Program-made: the position numbers and the translations under genes
NCBI GenBank assembly: GCA_947179485.1
Contig: OX359245.1
Span: 30,801,067 to 30,865,066 of the forward strand
DNA: 64,000 bases
Reading direction: 5' to 3'
From: Allacma fusca
Taxonomy: Eukaryota > Arthropoda > Collembola > Symphypleona > Sminthuridae
The notes under the pieces: generated by a model
Database searches by the model: none
Seen by the model: only the letters and a program-made list of their open reading frames with translations
What the model was told of the DNA's origin: nothing
Part shown: in pieces, positions 59,801-64,000 of the stretch
How positions within the stretch are numbered: position 1 is the first letter of the stretch
Layout of the letters: the number at the start of each line of letters is the position of its first letter

Positions 59801-62432
59801 AACATATCATTGGCTTTGAGCAACGTGGCAAATCCCAACGCGCCAACCCTACTGAACTCACTGCATTTTTTAATAACCAACCCTTCCATACACCCCCACT
59901 AGCCTTAAATACACTCTCGAACGCCATCTTGCGAGCGTTTAAAATCCCTACAGAATTTGTCCTAACAAACCACCCATTTGACTACAACAGTATCGACAAG
60001 CTGAAACAAACGGCTTCATTCTTCACCACAGGGTTTATGATTGGTTGGATTATCAATTTCGGCTTGGCCTTCCAAGCTGCTTCTTTCATTATTTTCCCCA
60101 TCCATGAGCGAGTGACGAACGCCAAACATTTGCAATTTGTGGCTGGGGTCAAGTTCCCAATTTACTGGACAGCGGCATTTTTAGTGGACATTCTGAATTA
60201 CATGGTTCCGTGTGTTCTCATGCTTGTTTTAATTCTTGTAATGAGGATTGAAGAGTTCTATGCAATCGACGTGATGCTAACTTATTTAATTCTATGCATT
60301 GCGCATGCGTGGGCCATGATCCCCATGATGAGCTTATTCTCGTTTGCCTTTACGCTGCCCTCTAGTGGTTACGCCAGAATGACTGTTCTTCATGCGGCTA
60401 CAGGTTAGTTAATTTTCTCTATTTAAATTATGTATGTACAGTTTTAAAATATTTAAAATATACTGTGTTAAGCTGAATTTCCAAGTTTTGTTGTCATAAA
60501 TCAAATATTGGTGGTTATCTTTCCTGATTTCCGAATTTGAATTTTCTCAGGTCTAATCTCCATGCTAATTGTGATAATACTGGATGTGCCCGAATTTGAC
60601 ATTCAGGACCTTACGGATACCTTGCACAATGTGTTTTTACTCCTTCCAAATTATGCCTTAGGGATGGGAATCGTACAAATTACAAGTCACCATGATCTCC
60701 AGGAATTTTGCGGAACTTTTGACCTCACAAGTTTTTGCGCTCAAAGTCCGGATTTTATTTGTTGCGTCAAATGTAAGAAGAATTTAAGAAGTATTTTTTA
60801 TATATTACAAAACGACTCTGATAATCAAATTTATGACACTTTTCTTCCAGACCAACCCAGCTACTACTCTTGGGAGCCTTTCGGTATAGGAAAAAATGTC
60901 CTGTCTTTATTTCTTTGGGGCTTACTCTCAATCATGGGAGTTGTTATAGTGGAAAGTCGGATATTTCATAAGATCCGAGCAATATGTCAATGGAGGAATG
61001 AATGGGAGGAAGTACATTCAATCTCAGAGGAAGAAAGTAAGCCGGATTTACTTGTGCAATCGGTTACTTCGGTGGGATTTAAATAATTCATTATTGTAAG
61101 TAAAAAACTATTTTGCAAAATTTTAGATCCATTGGATGACGATGTATCGAAGGAAGCTCAGCGAATCAATAGCCAAAGTTTGTCCCGATTAGGGAAGCAA
61201 GATAACCTAATTTTAAGGTACAATATCTTTTGTCACATTTAATGCCAAATATTTATTTCTTCCTATTATATACCACATATGGTTTTGCCATGTACGTACA
61301 ATTGTGTACGTTGTTTGCAATGTGTTTAATTTTTGTGGAAATATTTTTTCAAGAAATTTAACAAAAGTATATGGAAAATTCACGGCTGTCAATCACCTGA
61401 CCCTGGGAATCCAACAAGGAGAAACCTTTGGGTTGTTGGGAGTGAACGGAGCCGGAAAAACCACAACCTTCAAAATGCTAACAGGGGACATCCCTGTGAC
61501 CAGTGGAGATGCGTACATGTGTCAATACAGCGTTCGAAAGCATCTGCATAAAGTGTATCAGAGACTGGGATATTGTCCTCAGTTCGATGCTGTCATTGAA
61601 CAACTCACGGGAAGAGAAACTATCCGAATGTTTGCTCATCTGAAGGGGATTCGGGAATCTCATATTGACAATATCGTGGACAATCTGGCAGAAAACTTGC
61701 TTTTTACACAGCACATTGATAAGCAAGTGGGGGAATATAGGTGAGACAATCCTTGAAAAACCATTGTGATTTAAGTGAGTTATAACATGGGATGAGGCCA
61801 AATGATGCTTAACAATTGCTTTCAGCGGAGGAAATAAACGGAAGCTGTCAACAGCGTTGGCAATGCTAGGGAACCCTCCGATTGTGTTTTTGGACGAGCC
61901 AACGACAGGAATGGACCCAGTCGCCCGTCGACACGTCTGGAACGCAGTGAGTCGCCTCAGAGAGCTGGGAACTTCAGTTGTCATAACGTCTCATAGTATG
62001 GAGGAATGTGAAGCTTTGTGTTCAAGGTTGGCCATCATGGTCAACGGTCAGTTCCAATGCTTGGGTTCGCCGCAGCATCTGAAGAATAAATTCGGAGAGG
62101 GGTACACCGTCATAGCCCAGCTCAACTATTCTGGCAGAGCGGATCTGGGCTCTATTGGCTCAGATGAGGAACTTCTGAGACCTTGGGAAAGGGAGCTGAA
62201 AAGTCTGCAGGATTATCTAGAAGCCCAATTCCCAGACTGCGAGCTCAAAGATGCTCATCCTGGCTTCGTGCAGTATCACGTACTCGGAAGAGATGTCAAA
62301 TGGGGAAAACTTTTTGCTGTGATGGAAAATGCCAAAGAGGAATTTAATTTAGAGGCATACTCAGTTGGTCAAACAAGTTTGGAGCAAGTGTTCTTTAATT
62401 TCACCAAGTTACAAATGCTTCACGATGATTGA
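53805..62432 (+). CDS. ABCA-family full ABC transporter, 22 exons
   Basis: Exons, all phase-matched: 53805-54053, 54170-54267, 55181-55344, 55429-55579, 55669-55928, 56058-56168, 56238-56364, 56494-56852, 56948-57200, 57273-57427, 57964-58119, 58228-58438, 58655-58904, 58987-59248, 59381-59476, 59565-59708, 59770-60403, 60551-60772, 60851-61036, 61127-61217, 61354-61740, 61826-62432. They code about 1723 residues, the size of ABCA3-type proteins. The N-terminus has [13 protein letters not shown] before TM1, then an extracellular loop, a membrane block, and NBD1 (Walker [11 protein letters not shown] near 57155, signature LSGGM near 58060, Walker [12 protein letters not shown]). A second membrane half follows, then NBD2 ([10 protein letters not shown] near 61440, SGGNKRKLS across 61740/61826, [12 protein letters not shown]). 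Both ATP sites look intact. ABCA proteins move lipids. The exact substrate is not inferable. There is no in-frame ATG upstream of TM1: a TAG precedes at 53776, and the first ATG is 53953 inside TM1. An upstream exon is therefore required, possibly the MFSD6-like exon 4. Confidence 0.93.
54312..55144. mobile_element. pogo/Tc1-like nonautonomous TIR element, copy 2
   Basis: The element is 54314-55142 with TA at 54312-54313 and 55143-55144, homologous along its length to the copy at 1981-2742. It has the same CAGTAAAACCTGTATATA terminus and about 60 bp (near 54520-54590) absent from copy 1. It lies wholly inside ABCA intron 2 (54268-55180) and leaves both splice sites intact. Its right end is 38 bp before the acceptor. 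Confidence 0.9.
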
Positions 62433-63690
62433 TGTACTTATATCAGTTTGGTTCATGTATATTACAAAGAAGGTGGTTACTTGGTTTCAGAGAATACAAA
62501 AGAAAGAATGACGTGTCTTGTATAAATATTTTTCAAAGAAGGTGATTTCGCCAACGACTAGCCATTGGAGTTCATCCCACGGGAACAATTCTGAAATCAT
62601 TATCTCGTCAACATACTATGTGTAGTATGTCAAAGCATATTTCAGCTTCATTCGTAGGTTCTGCAGATTAGATAAGCTTTTGTCATAGAAACGGAATTGC
62701 TGTCTTTCGCACTTAGAGCAATGTTAAATGTTATTGTTTTTGTATTAAATAAATCATTCATTACCAATTTGTTGGCATGCGCAAAACATGCCTTGATAAC
62801 TTTTTAGTATTTTCACACAAATAAACTGCTTTCAAGAAAGAACTTCCTTGGATCTGTCAAATGATTATTATTTTGAATACCTATTTAGTGCAATTAATTA
62901 AATTACGAGTGTTCCAAGCATTTATTATTTTAAAGGAAATTCAGCCAAAACCTTTTCAGCGTCATAATCACATATGTATTAGAAATTAGATAATTATGTA
63001 CAATCCCCCCCAATCCCAATGTTTGACAAGGTCTGTAATATCAAAATATTCGAATTAATTGCCTAGTTTGCGAAACCCCCAAAATTCTTTGAAAAACTGT
63101 CTGGACTTCCAAGATAACTTAACAAGATCAGGTATTCCTCCATTACATTTTATTCAATTTCGCAGAGGTTTTGCGAGGTTACTTCACTATTTTCTCACAT
63201 TTTTAGTTCCTGAGACCGCAATTTTTGACTTGGGAAGATAAAACATAATTTACAAATGAATACGAACCTTTTATAGTGAGCAAGTGTTTAGAGCTCTTGA
63301 AAGCCAAATGGTCAGTGACATTTGGCTTACAACAATAGAAATTAGAATCATATGAGAACTCATGAAACTCAATCAGATTAGGTATCAAATCAAATAGTTT
63401 GTCTGAAGCTAACAATAAATAAAATTAGAGTAGTGCTAATGATACACTACGACCAAGAGTTGGGCGATCAAAAACTGTAGACCGGAATATTAAAACTTTA
63501 AGGATTAAATTAAGTTTAAACATTAAAAAACTCAGCAATAGAATTTCAAGTATTTAATCACGGATTTGATATTTGGAAATTGTACCGACTTACTAAAGCC
63601 TGCCGGAATTAAATTGTACATCTAGATTCCTTTGTACTTTTTACATACGTAATTATCTATAGAACACAGCTACAATAAAGTCAATGTTAT
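62433..63690. other. ABCA 3' untranslated region and intergenic DNA
   Basis: AATAAA at 62748-62753, about 315 nt after the ABCA stop, is a plausible polyadenylation signal. Nothing else recognised. Confidence 0.5.
62748..62753 (+). terminator. Probable ABCA polyadenylation signal
   Basis: AATAAA within ATTAAATAAATCATT, downstream of the ABCA stop. Another AATAAA-like word follows at about 62820. Confidence 0.5.
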
Positions 63691-63693
63691 TCT

Positions 63694-64000
63694 TCATTCG
63701 CTACTATTATATTTTTTAAGGTTCATCTACTGTAAAACCTTAATAAATATTAACAGTCAAGAATAAAAAAACTGATTGCATTTCTTTGGATTTAATAAAA
63801 GCGGCTTTAAAATATTTTAAATGTTATACATTCTTACACATGTACGACTAGTATAAGCTACAATAAATTATAGGTTGGATTTTTTAATTCATTCGCTGCA
63901 TTATTTGTTGAAAAGTTCATCTGAAAATCCAATTATTTTTAACAGTCAAAAATACAAAATGATTTAAAATATTTAAAATGCTGTACCTTCTGACATACGG
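63694..64000. repeat. Imperfect direct repeat, about 195-bp period
   Basis: TTCATTCGCTACTATTAT near 63694 and TTCATTCGCTGCATTATT near 63889 start two similar stretches. Each continues through GTTCATCT, TTAACAGTCAA(G/A)AATA and ATTTAAAATG. The second copy is cut by the window end. Confidence 0.6.

Noticed and set aside
61478..61984. 168-codon minus-strand frame
   Set aside because: Shadow of the ABCA NBD2 exons, which carry unmistakable Walker and signature motifs on the plus strand.
1..64000. CRISPR arrays, operons, rRNA or other prokaryotic features
   Set aside because: None seen. Introns, LTR and TIR elements and gene content are eukaryotic, and the spaced repeats are transposon or satellite repeats without unique spacers.

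Overview
The window is AT-rich animal nuclear DNA. It has spliced genes with short introns and clear GT-AG boundaries, and there are no operons. The gene set (EXO70, mitochondrial adrenodoxin reductase, an MFSD6-like transporter, an ABCA transporter, a highly diverged seven-helix chemoreceptor-type gene) and the many cut-and-paste transposon remnants fit an arthropod. A springtail (Collembola) is my best guess, but that is inference and no marker here proves it.

Layout. 1-6 kb: decayed fragments of two genes whose full copies lie at 30 kb (EXO70) and 51 kb (MFSD6-like), in the same order and orientation, separated by transposons (a TA-flanked pogo/Tc1-like MITE and a hAT MITE with a second element inside it). 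6-17 kb: broken or unrecognised coding pieces, including a possible three-exon unknown gene, ankyrin-like exons and a decayed transposase-like protein. 17-25 kb: a TIR element with a near-perfect 72-bp foldback, a three-level nest of elements with resolved target duplications, then a two-exon chemoreceptor-like gene. 25-29 kb: a TIR element carrying two minisatellite arrays of opposite strand polarity, then CCTATA-rich noncoding DNA. 29.7-32.1 kb: EXO70 on the minus strand.

33.1-43.0 kb: a complete, young Ty3/gypsy-type LTR retrotransposon. Its 731-bp LTRs look identical and it is flanked by CTAG duplications. Gag and pol are intact and overlap in the -1 frame, with a textbook frameshift signal (TTTAAAC, a 6-nt spacer, an 8-bp perfect stem).

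44.2-46.0 kb: adrenodoxin reductase in five exons. 49-51 kb: a hAT element packed with GTACCC repeats. 51.5-62.4 kb: an MFSD6-like gene in four exons followed within 100 bp by a 22-exon ABCA full transporter. The ABCA part has no start codon of its own upstream of its first membrane helix, and its first exon is phase-matched to a donor at the end of the MFSD6-like gene. A fused MFS-ABCA transcript is therefore a real possibility. A second copy of the pogo-like MITE sits in ABCA intron 2.

The conserved genes are housekeeping or transport functions (exocytosis; electron supply to mitochondrial ferredoxin; lipid or solute transport) and show no shared pathway. The density of nested transposons explains most of the remaining DNA.
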